Origin: Flavobacterium weaverense
GTDB taxonomy: Bacteria; Bacteroidota; Bacteroidia; Flavobacteriales; Flavobacteriaceae
Assembly: GCF_003688495.1 (NCBI RefSeq)
Contig: NZ_REFH01000007.1
Coordinates: forward strand, 558,001-622,000
Direction of reading: 5' to 3'
Length of the DNA stretch: 64,000 nt
Shown piece after piece: positions 1-9,359 of the stretch (within the stretch, counting starts at the first letter, position 1; each line of letters begins with the position of its first letter). The notes under the pieces are model-generated. The model searched no databases and was not told where the DNA came from. It saw nothing but the letters and a program-made list of their open reading frames with translations. The translations under genes and the position numbers were made by a program.

Positions 1-532
1 CCTTTTTAATATAATCTTCTTGCTCAATTTTATTTACATTGTCCATTCCATTTTCGACAACATGCCCAAAAATAGTGTGCTTTCCTTGAAGCCATGGCGT
101 TGGAACATGTGTGATGAAAAATTGACTACTATTAGTAGTTGGTCCATTATTGGCCATAGCCAAAACACCAGCGTTATCAAAATTTAAATCTGTGAACTCA
201 TCTTTAAACTTATATCCTGTGTCTCCTGATCCTGTGCCAAGCGGATCTCCTGTTTGTATCATGAAATCTTTTATAACTCTATGAAATTTTAAACCATCAA
301 AAAACGGTCTATTTTTAAGATTATCATTTGTAATAAAGTCGTTTTTCCCTTCCGCTAAAGTGACATAGTTTGCTACTGTAATTGGCGCTTTTTCGAAATC
401 TAATTTTACAATTATGTCTCCTTTATTCGTTTCAATTTTAGCATATAGACCATCAGGAAGATTGCTATTGTCTTCTTTACAAGAGTAAAGAGATGCTATT
501 ACAACTAGTAGAAGTAGGATCTTTTTTTTCAT
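1..532 (-). CDS. Cyclophilin-type peptidyl-prolyl isomerase lipoprotein (C-terminus cut by window edge)
   Basis: Reading back from the ATG at 532 gives an open frame to the window edge (about 177 codons), so the C-terminus is missing. It begins with a lipoprotein signal (MKKKILLLLVVIASLYSC, lipid Cys at 18). A cyclophilin domain follows: a KGDI(I)VKL strand, FFDGLKFHRVIKDFMIQTGD (catalytic FHR) and SSQFFITHVPTPWLQGKHTI (QFFI plus the Trp loop). The family catalyses cis-trans isomerisation of X-Pro bonds, here at an inner or outer membrane in the periplasm. The start is 16 bases beyond the end of gldI on the same strand, so the two PPIase lipoproteins probably share a transcript. Confidence 0.9.
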   Translation of the reverse strand, partial: MKKKILLLLVVIASLYSCKEDNSNLPDGLYAKIETNKGDIIVKLDFEKAPITVANYVTLAEGKNDFITNDNLKNRPFFDGLKFHRVIKDFMIQTGDPLGTGSGDTGYKFKDEFTDLNFDNAGVLAMANNGPTTNSSQFFITHVPTPWLQGKHTIFGHVVENGMDNVNKIEQEDYIKK

Positions 533-548
533 TTCTAAGTTTATTTTA

Positions 549-1202
549 TTAATTTAAAGTGTCTTTGGGTTTTGTTAAAACTGGTTTTTCTTCCTGAACT
601 GTTGCAGTAGCTGCTGGCGTTTTTACTTTTAAAGTATTTTCTTTTTTATACAGCACTTCCGATTTAAAATCGCGAAGTGTTACTGTGCAAATAATAGGTT
701 GGTTCATACCAATTTTCTTTTGATCACCGCGATAACCATATCCCATATTAGAAGGGAAAATAAAATTGACTTTTTCGCCTTTTCGCATTAGTTTAATTCC
801 GTCTCTCAATCCCATTATAATATTTTGCTTATCTACATAATATATTTGAGGTCTTAATTCCAGTTCAGAATAAATTATAGTTCCTTTCAAATCTTTAATT
901 TCGTAATCAAAGAAAGCTACATCTCCTTTTTTTGGTGTCAAAGAGTCCAGTTTGTTTTGTATATCGTATGAATACCAATAGCCTTTTTTAGAAGCACTAT
1001 ATTTTACAGCAGGATTACTTTTTATCAGCGCTTGAATCTGAGTTTCTTCTGTAGCAACTAATTTTTTATTCTTAACAATTGACTTCTTCATAAAACTACC
1101 CGAAGCTTGCGAAATTGGTCTTCTCGCTTCTTGAGGTTGTTTACAGCTAGAAACTAGCACAAGCAAAAGAAATATTGATGTAAATAATTTTAAGTTTTTC
1201 AT
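549..1202 (-). CDS. gldI: Gliding motility lipoprotein GldI (FKBP-type PPIase)
   Basis: 217 aa with a lipoprotein signal ending in LVLVSSC (Cys about 20) and a C-terminal FKBP domain: KKGDVAFFDYEIKDLKGTII, a GLRDGIKLMRKGEKVNFIFP hairpin and the NMGYGYRGDQKKIGMNQPI loop. It matches the GldI lipoprotein needed for gliding and type IX secretion in Flavobacterium. It probably helps fold exported proteins in the periplasm. It lies 4 bases after the DHH phosphoesterase gene and just before a cyclophilin lipoprotein, a DHH-gldI-PPIase operon. The tail after the domain is low-complexity (A/T/P/K). The product call is confident; the enzymatic activity is inferred from the family. Confidence 0.88.
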   Translation of the reverse strand: MKNLKLFTSIFLLLVLVSSCKQPQEARRPISQASGSFMKKSIVKNKKLVATEETQIQALIKSNPAVKYSASKKGYWYSYDIQNKLDSLTPKKGDVAFFDYEIKDLKGTIIYSELELRPQIYYVDKQNIIMGLRDGIKLMRKGEKVNFIFPSNMGYGYRGDQKKIGMNQPIICTVTLRDFKSEVLYKKENTLKVKTPAATATVQEEKPVLTKPKDTLN

Positions 1203-1206
1203 GTTT

Positions 1207-2211
1207 TTAGATGCTAATTTTCATAACTAAATCTTCAAATTTTTCAATAGTCTTTTCCATTGTAAGTTCTGATTTTCCGCCGGCAGCATTTTTATGTCCA
1301 CCACCGTGAAAATGATCTCTAGCAAATTGATTTACATCAAAATCGCCTTGGGAACGGAAAGAAATTTTAATAATATTTTCTTCTTTATTTTCGATGAAAA
1401 TAGCTGCAAAATGAATTCCTTTTATACTCAAGCCATAATTAACAACGCCCTCAGTATCTCCTTTTACATAATGAAAAGTGTTTAATTCCTCTTGCGTAAG
1501 AGTTGTATAAGAAGTTTTACGTTCTTCTATTACTTTCATGTTTTGCAATGCTCTTCCCAAAAGCTGTAAGCGATCATAGCCACTGTTGTCAAATAATAAA
1601 CTGGGAATCTCCGTATTTTCAACTCCTAAATCAATTAGTTCAGCAACAATTCTATGTGTGTTTCCTGTTGTTTTAGGGAAACGGAAAGAACCAGAATCAG
1701 TTAATATTCCAGTGTAAATGCAAGTTCCTATTGTTTTATCAATTTGGTCTTTTTTTCCAAGAAAATTGATGAAGTTATATATCATTTCACAAGTGGATCC
1801 AAACGAAGTGTCAGAGTATGTAACTGCTGCATAATCATCTGGTTTTTGATGATGATCAATCATTACAAATGGAGCTTTAAGCTGTGATAAAACATGTTCC
1901 ATTTCACCTGTGCGGTGTAAAGCATTAAAATCTAAAGTAAAAATAACTTCAGCATCTTGTAATATTTTAGTGCAATTTTCTTTGTCTTTTTCGAATATTT
2001 TGACGGTTTCAGAACCTGGCATCCAAGATAAAAAATCTGGAAATTCATTAGCTGAAACTACTATTGGAATGTGATTGTTCTTTAAAAGAAAGTGATATAA
2101 CGCTAGAGTAGAGCCCATAGCATCTCCGTCAGGACCACGGTGTGGGATTATTGCAATCTTTTTTGTAGTTGATAATAACAACTGTATCGCTTGAATGTCT
2201 TGTATTTTCAT
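1207..2211 (-). CDS. DHH/DHHA1 phosphoesterase, NrnA-like oligoribonuclease
   Basis: 334 aa. The N-terminal DHH domain has PHRGPDGDAMGSTLALY, a TLDFNA metal motif and MIDHHQKPDD (the DHH triad). The C-terminal DHHA1 domain has the substrate-binding FHGGGHKNAAGG. Members degrade very short RNAs (nanoRNA, pGpG) and/or hydrolyse 3'-phosphoadenosine 5'-phosphate using Mn2+ in the cytoplasm. Length and motif order fit NrnA rather than RecJ. It is first in a run with gldI (4-base gap), an arrangement typical of Flavobacterium. Which substrate it prefers cannot be told from sequence. Confidence 0.88.
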   Translation of the reverse strand: MKIQDIQAIQLLLSTTKKIAIIPHRGPDGDAMGSTLALYHFLLKNNHIPIVVSANEFPDFLSWMPGSETVKIFEKDKENCTKILQDAEVIFTLDFNALHRTGEMEHVLSQLKAPFVMIDHHQKPDDYAAVTYSDTSFGSTCEMIYNFINFLGKKDQIDKTIGTCIYTGILTDSGSFRFPKTTGNTHRIVAELIDLGVENTEIPSLLFDNSGYDRLQLLGRALQNMKVIEERKTSYTTLTQEELNTFHYVKGDTEGVVNYGLSIKGIHFAAIFIENKEENIIKISFRSQGDFDVNQFARDHFHGGGHKNAAGGKSELTMEKTIEKFEDLVMKISI

Positions 2212-2271
2212 AGGTTGCGAAAATACATTTTTTTACGCTAATCTTGAAATCATTAACATGATTTTTACCTA

Positions 2272-3528
2272 TTATAAAAGGTCGGTTCCTTTTCTTTTAA
2301 ATTTTTCATACAAATGGTATTTTGGACCCCTTACTATTTGTGTTTTGTAAATACCCATTGATCCAGATGCAAAATAAGCCACTGTACAAGCTATCGCAAT
2401 GAAAACCCCACTTTCTATACCAAAAAGTTCCATTCCCATAACCGTGCAAGCGATGGGAGTGTGCGTTGCTCCAGAAAAAACAGCAACAAAACCTAAGCCG
2501 GCTAAAAACGCAATAGGTAATGGAACGATAAGCGATAGTGCACTTCCTAAAGTTGCCCCAACAAAAAACAACGGTGTTACCTCACCGCCTTTAAATCCTG
2601 CTCCTAAAGTAAACCCAGTGAATACTATTTTAAGTAAAAAATCATAAGGAGCGTTTGCCGTTGAAAAAGCGTCAACGATAATAGGAACACCTAGGCCTGT
2701 AAATTTTGTTGTTCCAATGTAATAAAAGGCAATAGCTAAAATAATTCCTCCCACGAAAGGTCTTAACGGAGGATAGGCAATTGTTTTTGAAAATAGTGTT
2801 CCCCACATATGTGTACTTCTTGAGAATAACATCGCTGCTAGACCAAATAATATACTAACGTTGATGATCCAAAACAATGTTGTTGTAGTAAATTCTGGAA
2901 CAAAAGGAATACTGTAAGCAGTATGTTTCACTTGCCAAATCTCTACTGTGAAGTAAGCAATGTATGCAGTTAAAAGAGAAAGCGGAATGCTTTTGTAACT
3001 GATCTTACTAAAAATAACAAGCTCTAACGCGAATATTGCTCCAGCTAATGGCGTTCCAAAAATCGAAGCGAAACCGGCACTGATCCCTACAATTATAATT
3101 GTTTTTCTTTCTGAATCATCAAGTTTGAAAATTCTTGTAAATTGATCAGCGATAGCGCCTCCCATTTGCACAGCTGTTCCCTCTCGACCTGCAGAGCCTC
3201 CAAATAGATGCGTGAATAAAGTTCCAAACAGCACTAAAGGAGCCATTTTTAACGGAATTATTTTCTGTGGATTTTCGTATTCTTCTAATAATAAATTGTT
3301 TCCTTTTACCACTGATTTACCCCAGTAATGATAACTCAATCCTATTAATAAACCACCTATTGGCAGCAGCCAAATAATCCAATTATTATCTTCTCGATAC
3401 TTAGTTGCCAACTCTAATGCTACTAAAAAAAATGCAGATGCTGATCCAGTAAAAATGCCTATCAAAGTACAAATGAGAATCCATTTTAGAACTAAAGCTG
3501 TTGTGTTTTTATTATTTTGTATTATCAT
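2272..3528 (-). CDS. CLC-family transporter, probable fluoride/proton antiporter (CLC-F type)
   Basis: 418 aa, about ten hydrophobic helices with the three CLC pore motifs, but in a non-chloride form. The usual GSGIPE is replaced by GNN (76-78). The gating-glutamate motif is GREGT (114-118, Glu116). The third motif is GGEVTP (314-319) instead of GxFxP, giving the E-x-T pair described in CLC-F F-/H+ exchangers. Automatic pipelines usually call it a voltage-gated chloride channel. No fluoride riboswitch is apparent upstream. The short leader starts at a consensus -7 box (3554-3561). CLC membership is certain; fluoride specificity is inferred from motifs. Confidence 0.85.
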   Translation of the reverse strand: MIIQNNKNTTALVLKWILICTLIGIFTGSASAFFLVALELATKYREDNNWIIWLLPIGGLLIGLSYHYWGKSVVKGNNLLLEEYENPQKIIPLKMAPLVLFGTLFTHLFGGSAGREGTAVQMGGAIADQFTRIFKLDDSERKTIIIVGISAGFASIFGTPLAGAIFALELVIFSKISYKSIPLSLLTAYIAYFTVEIWQVKHTAYSIPFVPEFTTTTLFWIINVSILFGLAAMLFSRSTHMWGTLFSKTIAYPPLRPFVGGIILAIAFYYIGTTKFTGLGVPIIVDAFSTANAPYDFLLKIVFTGFTLGAGFKGGEVTPLFFVGATLGSALSLIVPLPIAFLAGLGFVAVFSGATHTPIACTVMGMELFGIESGVFIAIACTVAYFASGSMGIYKTQIVRGPKYHLYEKFKRKGTDLL

Positions 3529-3553
3529 TTATTGTTCGAAAGTGAATTTCAAG

Positions 3554-3561
3554 CAAAAGTA
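3554..3561 (-). promoter_or_regulatory. -7 promoter box (TACTTTTG) of the CLC gene
   Basis: On the minus strand this reads TACTTTTG, an exact match to the Bacteroidota housekeeping -7 consensus TAnnTTTG. It ends 26 bases before the CLC start codon. Confidence 0.65.
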
Positions 3562-3582
3562 TTAAAAATCGTTCTTAAACTA

Positions 3583-3972
3583 TTATTTCTCAGTAATAAT
3601 AGCCGTAAATTCTATTTCTACAAGATATTCAGGAGCGACAAGTTGGTTGATTCCGTAAAAACCTGTAGTTGGTTTTACATCCTTAAAATATTTTGCATGA
3701 GCAGTTGCTATATCTTCAAATAAGGAAACATCAGTTGTAAATATCCGAGTGCGAATGACATCTTTCATGCATGCGTCTAGTTCTTCTAGAACTTTTTCTA
3801 CTCGTTCTAGTATGTTTAATGTTTGTGCATGCGCATCATTAGCTTTCACGATTGTTCCGTCGACTATTGCCACAGTTCCTGACACTTCAATACAATTTCC
3901 TATTCTTACAGCGCGACAATATCCCATTTTATCTTCCCATGGTGATCCTGTTAGTATATTTTTTCTGCTCAT
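3583..3972 (-). CDS. RidA-like (YjgF/YER057c/UK114) protein without the catalytic Arg
   Basis: 129 aa, the usual length for the family, with the core pattern NCIEVSGTVAI, QTLNILERVEKVLEELDACMKDV and LVEIEFTA. RidA proper deaminates reactive enamines/imines made by PLP enzymes, using an Arg in a PxR motif before the last strand. Here the matching stretch is KPTTGFYGINQ, with Thr in place of Arg, so it probably belongs to one of the Rid groups lacking imine deaminase activity. It reads in the same direction as the CLC gene, with 54 bases between them, but that gene has its own promoter. Confidence 0.85.
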   Translation of the reverse strand: MSRKNILTGSPWEDKMGYCRAVRIGNCIEVSGTVAIVDGTIVKANDAHAQTLNILERVEKVLEELDACMKDVIRTRIFTTDVSLFEDIATAHAKYFKDVKPTTGFYGINQLVAPEYLVEIEFTAIITEK

Positions 3973-4253
3973 TTTATTTATCTTTTTAGTTAGATTTTCA
4001 AAATAATAGACCTTTTAATTTTTTCGGTATATTATTTGCAATTTAGAGTTTTATTGGAAATAAATAATTCTCATTAAACATATAAATCGGATTTCTACAA
4101 GATTTTTTAAGTTTCTTAAAATGTACAATTGAAATATTAATGCGTATTTGAAGTTATAAATGAAAGTTAAATTGCTAATTGATTTTATATTAATTGCAAA
4201 TGGTTTTTTATTTTTAAAATTATTCTAAAACTGATACACTAATTAAAAAAGAT

Positions 4254-4922
4254 ATGAAAAGGATTTTATTCTTAATTTTTACGGTTACAATGAGTTTAAG
4301 TGGATATGCTCAAAGCGAATTTAATTCGAAATTTAAAGCAATTCCGCCTAAAAATAACGCGCCAAAGGTAAAAAAAGAAACGCTGCCAAAGGTTGATATA
4401 CCTCCTATAAATACTCCCAACGTTTTTAAAAGTCCCGATCTATTTAGTCCGAAGCCTTCTCCTTTAGGTTCGATTGCTCCGGCAGATAATTTTTCAATGA
4501 CACCTAAAAATGAATTTATTAATCCCGGTGATGTTTATAAGGATAAATGGAATAAGAAAGAAGATAATTCACAAGGAATTGTGTATCGAAAAAATCAAAA
4601 TTTAGGTAATTTTGCTACTGGATCTACCACAGCCAAAGTAATGTATCGTGATGCTGCTTACGTTGATGGTGACCAAATTAGAGTATACTTAAACGATAAA
4701 GTTATTCAGCAACAAGTTAATTTAGACAGTGAATTCAAAGGTTTTGAAATTGTTTTGGAAAAAGGATTCAACAAAATTGATTTTGAAGCTTTAAATCAAG
4801 GAAGTTCTGGACCTAATACTGCTGAGTTTAAGGTTTATGATGATAAAGGAAGTTTAATATCAGCAAGTCAGTGGAATCTTGGCACTGGTTTTAAAGCTAC
4901 AATCATTTTAGTAAAAGAATAA
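4254..4922 (+). CDS. Exported protein of unknown function, Pro/Lys-rich N-terminal half
   Basis: 222 aa. A Sec signal (MKRILFLIFTVTMSLSGYAQ) is followed by about 80 residues rich in Pro, Lys and Asn that look unstructured. A compact C-terminal part has DGDQIRVYLNDKVIQQQVNLD and FKGFEIVLEKGFNKIDFEALNQG, which looks like an immunoglobulin-like or jelly-roll beta fold. I recognise it only as a type of secreted protein common in Flavobacteria. It stands alone, convergent with the lipoprotein at 5028-5555, and a shared terminator follows at 4948. Confidence 0.75.
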   Translation: MKRILFLIFTVTMSLSGYAQSEFNSKFKAIPPKNNAPKVKKETLPKVDIPPINTPNVFKSPDLFSPKPSPLGSIAPADNFSMTPKNEFINPGDVYKDKWNKKEDNSQGIVYRKNQNLGNFATGSTTAKVMYRDAAYVDGDQIRVYLNDKVIQQQVNLDSEFKGFEIVLEKGFNKIDFEALNQGSSGPNTAEFKVYDDKGSLISASQWNLGTGFKATIILVKE

Positions 4923-4947
4923 ATTTCGTTTTATTTGAATAAAGAAA

Positions 4948-4985
4948 AACAGCCTTCTGAAATATTTCGGAAGGTTGTTTTTTTT
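4948..4985. terminator. Bidirectional hairpin terminator
   Basis: AACAGCCTTCtGAA and its near-complement TTCgGAAGGTTGTT flank an ATAT loop, followed by eight T. It lies between two convergent genes (stops at 4922 and 5028) and can serve both. Confidence 0.8.
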
Positions 4986-5027
4986 AGTTTAAAGGATTAA
5001 GATTCTGCTGGTTTTTAGTCTAGTTTT

Positions 5028-5555
5028 TTAGAAAGGATCAGCGGTAACTCTAAATTTCATATCCGAAGTAACTACAATATCTTTAGTGACAGTTTCTTTA
5101 ATGACTAATTTAGTTCGAATTTTATAACTCGGCGCTTTTATGTATTTATCTAATTTCTCTGATGTACAAGTTAGATTTATAGTGTTTGATGTCGAATTTA
5201 CATCATCTAAATAGGCTAACTCAATTTCGTCATTTGAATCAGTGGAAATATATAAACGTACTGATTTTAAAAAACTGAAGTTTTTATTAGCAGGTTCAGT
5301 TATCGTTAATTTCAATTCTTTCAGCTTTACATCTTTGACTAAATTTGCTTTAGTATTGTTGTTTTCAAATTCAGAGCTGGAATTTGTTGTTACGTCAGGA
5401 GTGATTATTTCAGAAGCAAGGTTGAGCGGGAAACCGGTAGAAATTTTAAACGAAGTCTGATTGTTTATTGTAAAAGTTAGTAGGTCGTCAACTACATTAC
5501 AAGAAATAAGTAGAACAGACAAAAATGTAATTAACGAGAAAGTTAGTTTCTTCAT
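5028..5555 (-). CDS. Putative lipoprotein of unknown function
   Basis: 175 aa with a clear lipobox (SVLLISC, Cys 19). The rest is beta-strand-rich with many Ser/Thr/Asn residues: LTFTINNQTSFKIST, LKELKLTITEPANKNFSFLK, SVRLYISTDSNDEIELAYLD. This resembles small Bacteroidota surface or periplasmic beta-sandwich lipoproteins, but I recognise no named family. It is a single-gene unit, with an AT-rich 190-base gap to guaA upstream and the shared terminator downstream. Confidence 0.75.
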   Translation of the reverse strand: MKKLTFSLITFLSVLLISCNVVDDLLTFTINNQTSFKISTGFPLNLASEIITPDVTTNSSSEFENNNTKANLVKDVKLKELKLTITEPANKNFSFLKSVRLYISTDSNDEIELAYLDDVNSTSNTINLTCTSEKLDKYIKAPSYKIRTKLVIKETVTKDIVVTSDMKFRVTADPF

Positions 5556-5736
5556 TTTAATTGGAGTGATTTTAGATTTATTTTGAGTATCAAAATGTAT
5601 AATAAGATACGTATTAATAACTCCTTTAGTTTTAAAAAATTGTAGTAGTTGCTATTTAAATTGAAGAGAGAAAATAGAGAATAAAAATATTTTGAATATT
5701 TTCAAAATTCAATTTTACAATTCAAAATATTAAAAG

Positions 5737-5744
5737 TATTTTTG
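5737..5744 (+). promoter_or_regulatory. -7 promoter box (TATTTTTG) of guaA
   Basis: Exact TAnnTTTG match ending only 3 bases before the guaA ATG at 5748. Transcription should begin at or next to the A of the start codon, giving a leaderless or nearly leaderless mRNA. Confidence 0.65.
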
Positions 5745-5747
5745 CGC

Positions 5748-7277
5748 ATGCAACACAACGTACTTATTTTAGATTTCGGATCGCAATATACACAGCTTAT
5801 TGCGCGTAGAGTTCGCGAATTAAATATATTCTGCGAAATTTTCCCATACAATAATTTCCCAACTGATTTATCTTCTTACAAAGCGGTAATTTTAGGAGGA
5901 AGTCCTTTTTCTGTTAGAGCAGAAGATGCGCCTCATCCTGATTTATCTCAAATAAGAGGAAAACTTCCTTTACTTGCCGTATGTTACGGAGCACAATACT
6001 TAGCTCACTTTAGTGGTGGTGAAGTTGCGGCTTCAAACACAAGAGAATATGGTAGAGCTAATTTGTCTTTTATTAAAGAGAATGAAGTTTTTTTCGAAGG
6101 TGTTTCAGAGAATAGCCAAGTATGGATGAGTCATAGTGACAGTGTCAAAGCATTGCCAACAAATGGAGTAAAATTAGCAAGCACGCATGATGTGGAATTT
6201 GCTGCTTACAAAATTGAAGGTGAGACAACGTATGCAATTCAATATCATCCTGAAGTTTTTCATTCGACAGATGGATCCAAAATGTTAGAAAACTTTCTAG
6301 TTAAAATAGCAGAAGTTCCTCAAAATTTCACACCAAAAGCTTTCGTTAGCGAAATGGTATCAGAATTAAAAGAGAAATTGCAAGATGATAAAGTAGTTTT
6401 AGGACTTTCAGGAGGAGTAGATTCTACTGTAGCGGCAGTTTTATTACATCAAGCTATTGGTAAAAACCTATATTGTATTTTTGTAAATAACGGTTTACTT
6501 CGTAAAAATGAATATCAAAGCGTTTTAGACCAGTACAAAGGAATGGGTTTAAACGTAAAAGGAGTAGATGCTGGTGATCGTTTCTTGTCTGAGTTGGCAG
6601 GAGTTAGTGATCCAGAGACAAAACGTAAAATTATAGGACGTGTTTTTATCGAAGTTTTTGACGATGAATCACACCTAATTGAAAATGTAAAATGGTTAGC
6701 ACAAGGAACCATATATCCTGATGTAATAGAGTCGGTTTCTGTAAAAGGACCGTCGGCTACTATTAAATCACATCATAATGTGGGAGGCTTACCAGACTAC
6801 ATGAAATTGAAAATTGTTGAGCCTTTACGTATGCTTTTTAAAGATGAGGTGCGTAGAGTAGGAGCTTCATTAGGAATTGACCCAGAATTATTAGGAAGAC
6901 ATCCTTTTCCAGGTCCTGGATTATCAATTAGAATTTTAGGAGATATTACGCCAGAAAAAGTACAAATTTTGCAAGATGTAGATGCTGTATTTATTGATGG
7001 ATTAAAATCTTGGGGATTGTATGATAAAGTGTGGCAAGCTGGAGCAATCCTTCTTCCTGTAAATAGTGTTGGAGTAATGGGTGACGAGCGTACTTATGAA
7101 AAAGTCGTAGCACTTCGCGCCGTAGAATCAACAGATGGTATGACGGCTGATTGGGTTCACTTACCTTATGATTTCTTAATGAAGATATCTAATGATATTA
7201 TCAATAAAGTTAGAGGAGTTAATAGAGTAGTGTACGACATTAGTTCAAAACCGCCTGCAACAATTGAATGGGAATAA
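5748..7277 (+). CDS. guaA: GMP synthase (glutamine-hydrolysing)
   Basis: 509 aa. It converts XMP, glutamine and ATP to GMP, the last step of guanine nucleotide synthesis. The N-terminal class I amidotransferase has [15 protein letters not shown] (nucleophile Cys about 79) and YHPEVFHS (His/Glu of the triad). The ATP-pyrophosphatase domain has [15 protein letters not shown]. The C-terminal dimerisation domain ends PPATIEWE. I chose the ATG giving [21 protein letters not shown]; a TTG two codons earlier lies inside the -7 box and is not a plausible start. It is a single-gene unit with its own promoter and terminator. Confidence 0.97.
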   Translation: MQHNVLILDFGSQYTQLIARRVRELNIFCEIFPYNNFPTDLSSYKAVILGGSPFSVRAEDAPHPDLSQIRGKLPLLAVCYGAQYLAHFSGGEVAASNTREYGRANLSFIKENEVFFEGVSENSQVWMSHSDSVKALPTNGVKLASTHDVEFAAYKIEGETTYAIQYHPEVFHSTDGSKMLENFLVKIAEVPQNFTPKAFVSEMVSELKEKLQDDKVVLGLSGGVDSTVAAVLLHQAIGKNLYCIFVNNGLLRKNEYQSVLDQYKGMGLNVKGVDAGDRFLSELAGVSDPETKRKIIGRVFIEVFDDESHLIENVKWLAQGTIYPDVIESVSVKGPSATIKSHHNVGGLPDYMKLKIVEPLRMLFKDEVRRVGASLGIDPELLGRHPFPGPGLSIRILGDITPEKVQILQDVDAVFIDGLKSWGLYDKVWQAGAILLPVNSVGVMGDERTYEKVVALRAVESTDGMTADWVHLPYDFLMKISNDIINKVRGVNRVVYDISSKPPATIEWE

Positions 7278-7329
7278 TTTAAACTTCCATCTTCTTTTGA
7301 GCAGCATTAAAAATAACGTTCAGTATATA

Positions 7330-7374
7330 AACGGTATCAGATTTTTGGAATAAAATTTGATACCGTTGTTTTAT
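7330..7374 (+). terminator. Hairpin terminator after guaA
   Basis: AACGGTATCAgATTTT and AAAATTTGATACCGTT form a 16-bp stem with one mismatch, followed by GTTTTATT. It is 53 bases beyond the guaA stop. Confidence 0.75.
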
Positions 7375-7406
7375 TAAAGAGTTGAATAATTTATAAATAA
7401 ACTAGG

Positions 7407-9359
7407 ATGAAATATTTTTTTACGATTTGCATGACTGCTTTGTTTTTTACTTACAGTGCTTTTGCGCAAGTTAGAACCATTACACACAAAGTTGAAAAAG
7501 GAGAAACAATCATTCAGATTGCTCAAAAATATAATGTCACACCGTACGATATATATCAGTTAAATCCAGACGCGCAAACGGGTTTAAAACCAAAGAGTGT
7601 TTTGTTAATTCCTATAGTATCGATAAAACAAGCTTTAACGGTTCCAACTAAGGCAAATGGCGATGTGATAACGCATCAGGTTTTGCCAAAAGAGACTTTA
7701 TACGGTATTCAAAAGAAATATGGTGTAACAGAAGAAGCATTGAAAAAAGTAAATCCATTTCTTGAAAAAGACGGCTTGCAAATAGGTCAGACACTGACTA
7801 TCCCAACAAATAAAACCCAAAAGGTAGCTGCTGAATCAACAGAAAAAGCAGTTTATCACTATGTTCTTCCAAAAGAAACTAAATATTCTATTGCGAAACA
7901 ATATGGAATATCATTGCAGGAATTAGAACGTAAAAATCCTGAAGTAGTTACTAGTTTGCCAGAAGGTTTTAAATTATTAATTAAGGGGAATGCTGTAAAA
8001 ACGGACGTAATTCCAGTAAAAGCGGAAATTAAAAAAGAAATCATAACAGCTACTCCAGCTGTAAAAATAGCAGATGCAAAAAGTTACAAAGAATATACTG
8101 TTAAACCAAAAGAGACATTATACGGTTTGTCTAAAATGTTTATTATTACTCAAGAGGAATTATTAAAATTGAATCCCGCTTTGTCTGAAGGAGTTAGAGA
8201 AGGTATGGTTTTGAAAGTTCCTGGAACTTCTGCTGAGATTATAACTGCTCAAGAAACCAAAAAAGAATACACAGAGTTATCAAAGGTTAAAAGTAAGGAA
8301 AGAAAAAAATTAGTGCTACTCTTACCATTTAATATTGCTAAAATTGAAAGTGATTCAATTAATTCAACTTCAAAACGCTTAAAAAAGGATAAGTTTCTTA
8401 ATATGACTTTAGATTTTTATGCAGGCGCTTTAATAGCAATCGACTCAGCAAAAACATTAGGTCTTAATATTGATATTTCAATATTTGACTCGCAAGAAAC
8501 TAAAAATTCATCTGCAATTACTTCTCTTGTAAGTAATAATGATTTACAAAATACAAATGTAGTAATAGGTCCGTTCTATCAAAGTAATGTTGATAAAACC
8601 GCTGAGTTATTGCTTTCGAATGATGTAGCTGTAATATCTCCTTTGTCTAAAGATCAAGGCGTTTCCTTTGCAAATGTTTTTCAATCAGTTCCGTCGCCTG
8701 ACGCGGTTAAAAATGCAATGTTTAAATTTATGCGTTCGAAAGGTGGAAATATGATTGCGGTCGTAGACAAAAAGAAAGGTTCGATAATAAAATATATTAA
8801 GGAAAATCAAAAGGATGTTCAGTTTTCTGTACTTAATGGTAACGGTGGAGTTTCAGGTGAAAATTTGAAAAGTTTATTTGTGAAAGATAAAATAAACTAC
8901 GTAGTAATGGAAACAGCAAATACGGGAATGATTAAAGCGACAGTAGCAGCAATGTTAGGCTCAATCTCTACTTATAAAGTCCAATTAGTTATTTTAGAGC
9001 CTAATGAAACATTGGATACTGATGAGGTTAGTATTGCCAACTTAGCTAAGTTGAATTTGATGTATCCATCAGTAAATCGCGAAAATGAATCTCCTGAAGC
9101 TTTAATTTTCGAAAAAGAGTTCAAAAAGAAAAATAGAATTGATCCTACTGTTTTTGCAACAAGAGGTTTTGACCTTACTTTTGATACCATGATGCGTATG
9201 TCTCAAGGCGAGAAATACCAAGATACTGTTGAAAACTCAGCAACGGAACAAGTTGATAATAAATTTGAATTTTATAAACAAGAAAGTGGCGGATACGCAA
9301 ATAAAGGAATCTATATTTTGTATTACGACACTGATTTAACTATTAAAGAAGCAAAATAA
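7407..9359 (+). CDS. Exported LysM-repeat protein with periplasmic-binding-like C-terminal domain
   Basis: 650 aa. A signal peptide (ends YSAFAQ) is followed by four LysM modules at about 25-70, 85-133, 150-192 and 228-270, with the typical YxVxKGETLxxIAxKYxV and LKPGxxLxIP patterns. These bind peptidoglycan. Residues about 300-650 resemble a type 1 periplasmic-binding (Leu/Ile/Val-binding or LpoA-like) fold: LVLLLPFNIAKIE, FYAGALIAIDSAKTLGLNIDISIFD and VVIGPFYQSNV. The combination suggests an envelope protein linked to cell-wall metabolism or sensing. Its stop overlaps the next start by one base (TAATG), so it is translationally coupled to the OsmC gene. Confidence 0.85.
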   Translation: MKYFFTICMTALFFTYSAFAQVRTITHKVEKGETIIQIAQKYNVTPYDIYQLNPDAQTGLKPKSVLLIPIVSIKQALTVPTKANGDVITHQVLPKETLYGIQKKYGVTEEALKKVNPFLEKDGLQIGQTLTIPTNKTQKVAAESTEKAVYHYVLPKETKYSIAKQYGISLQELERKNPEVVTSLPEGFKLLIKGNAVKTDVIPVKAEIKKEIITATPAVKIADAKSYKEYTVKPKETLYGLSKMFIITQEELLKLNPALSEGVREGMVLKVPGTSAEIITAQETKKEYTELSKVKSKERKKLVLLLPFNIAKIESDSINSTSKRLKKDKFLNMTLDFYAGALIAIDSAKTLGLNIDISIFDSQETKNSSAITSLVSNNDLQNTNVVIGPFYQSNVDKTAELLLSNDVAVISPLSKDQGVSFANVFQSVPSPDAVKNAMFKFMRSKGGNMIAVVDKKKGSIIKYIKENQKDVQFSVLNGNGGVSGENLKSLFVKDKINYVVMETANTGMIKATVAAMLGSISTYKVQLVILEPNETLDTDEVSIANLAKLNLMYPSVNRENESPEALIFEKEFKKKNRIDPTVFATRGFDLTFDTMMRMSQGEKYQDTVENSATEQVDNKFEFYKQESGGYANKGIYILYYDTDLTIKEAK

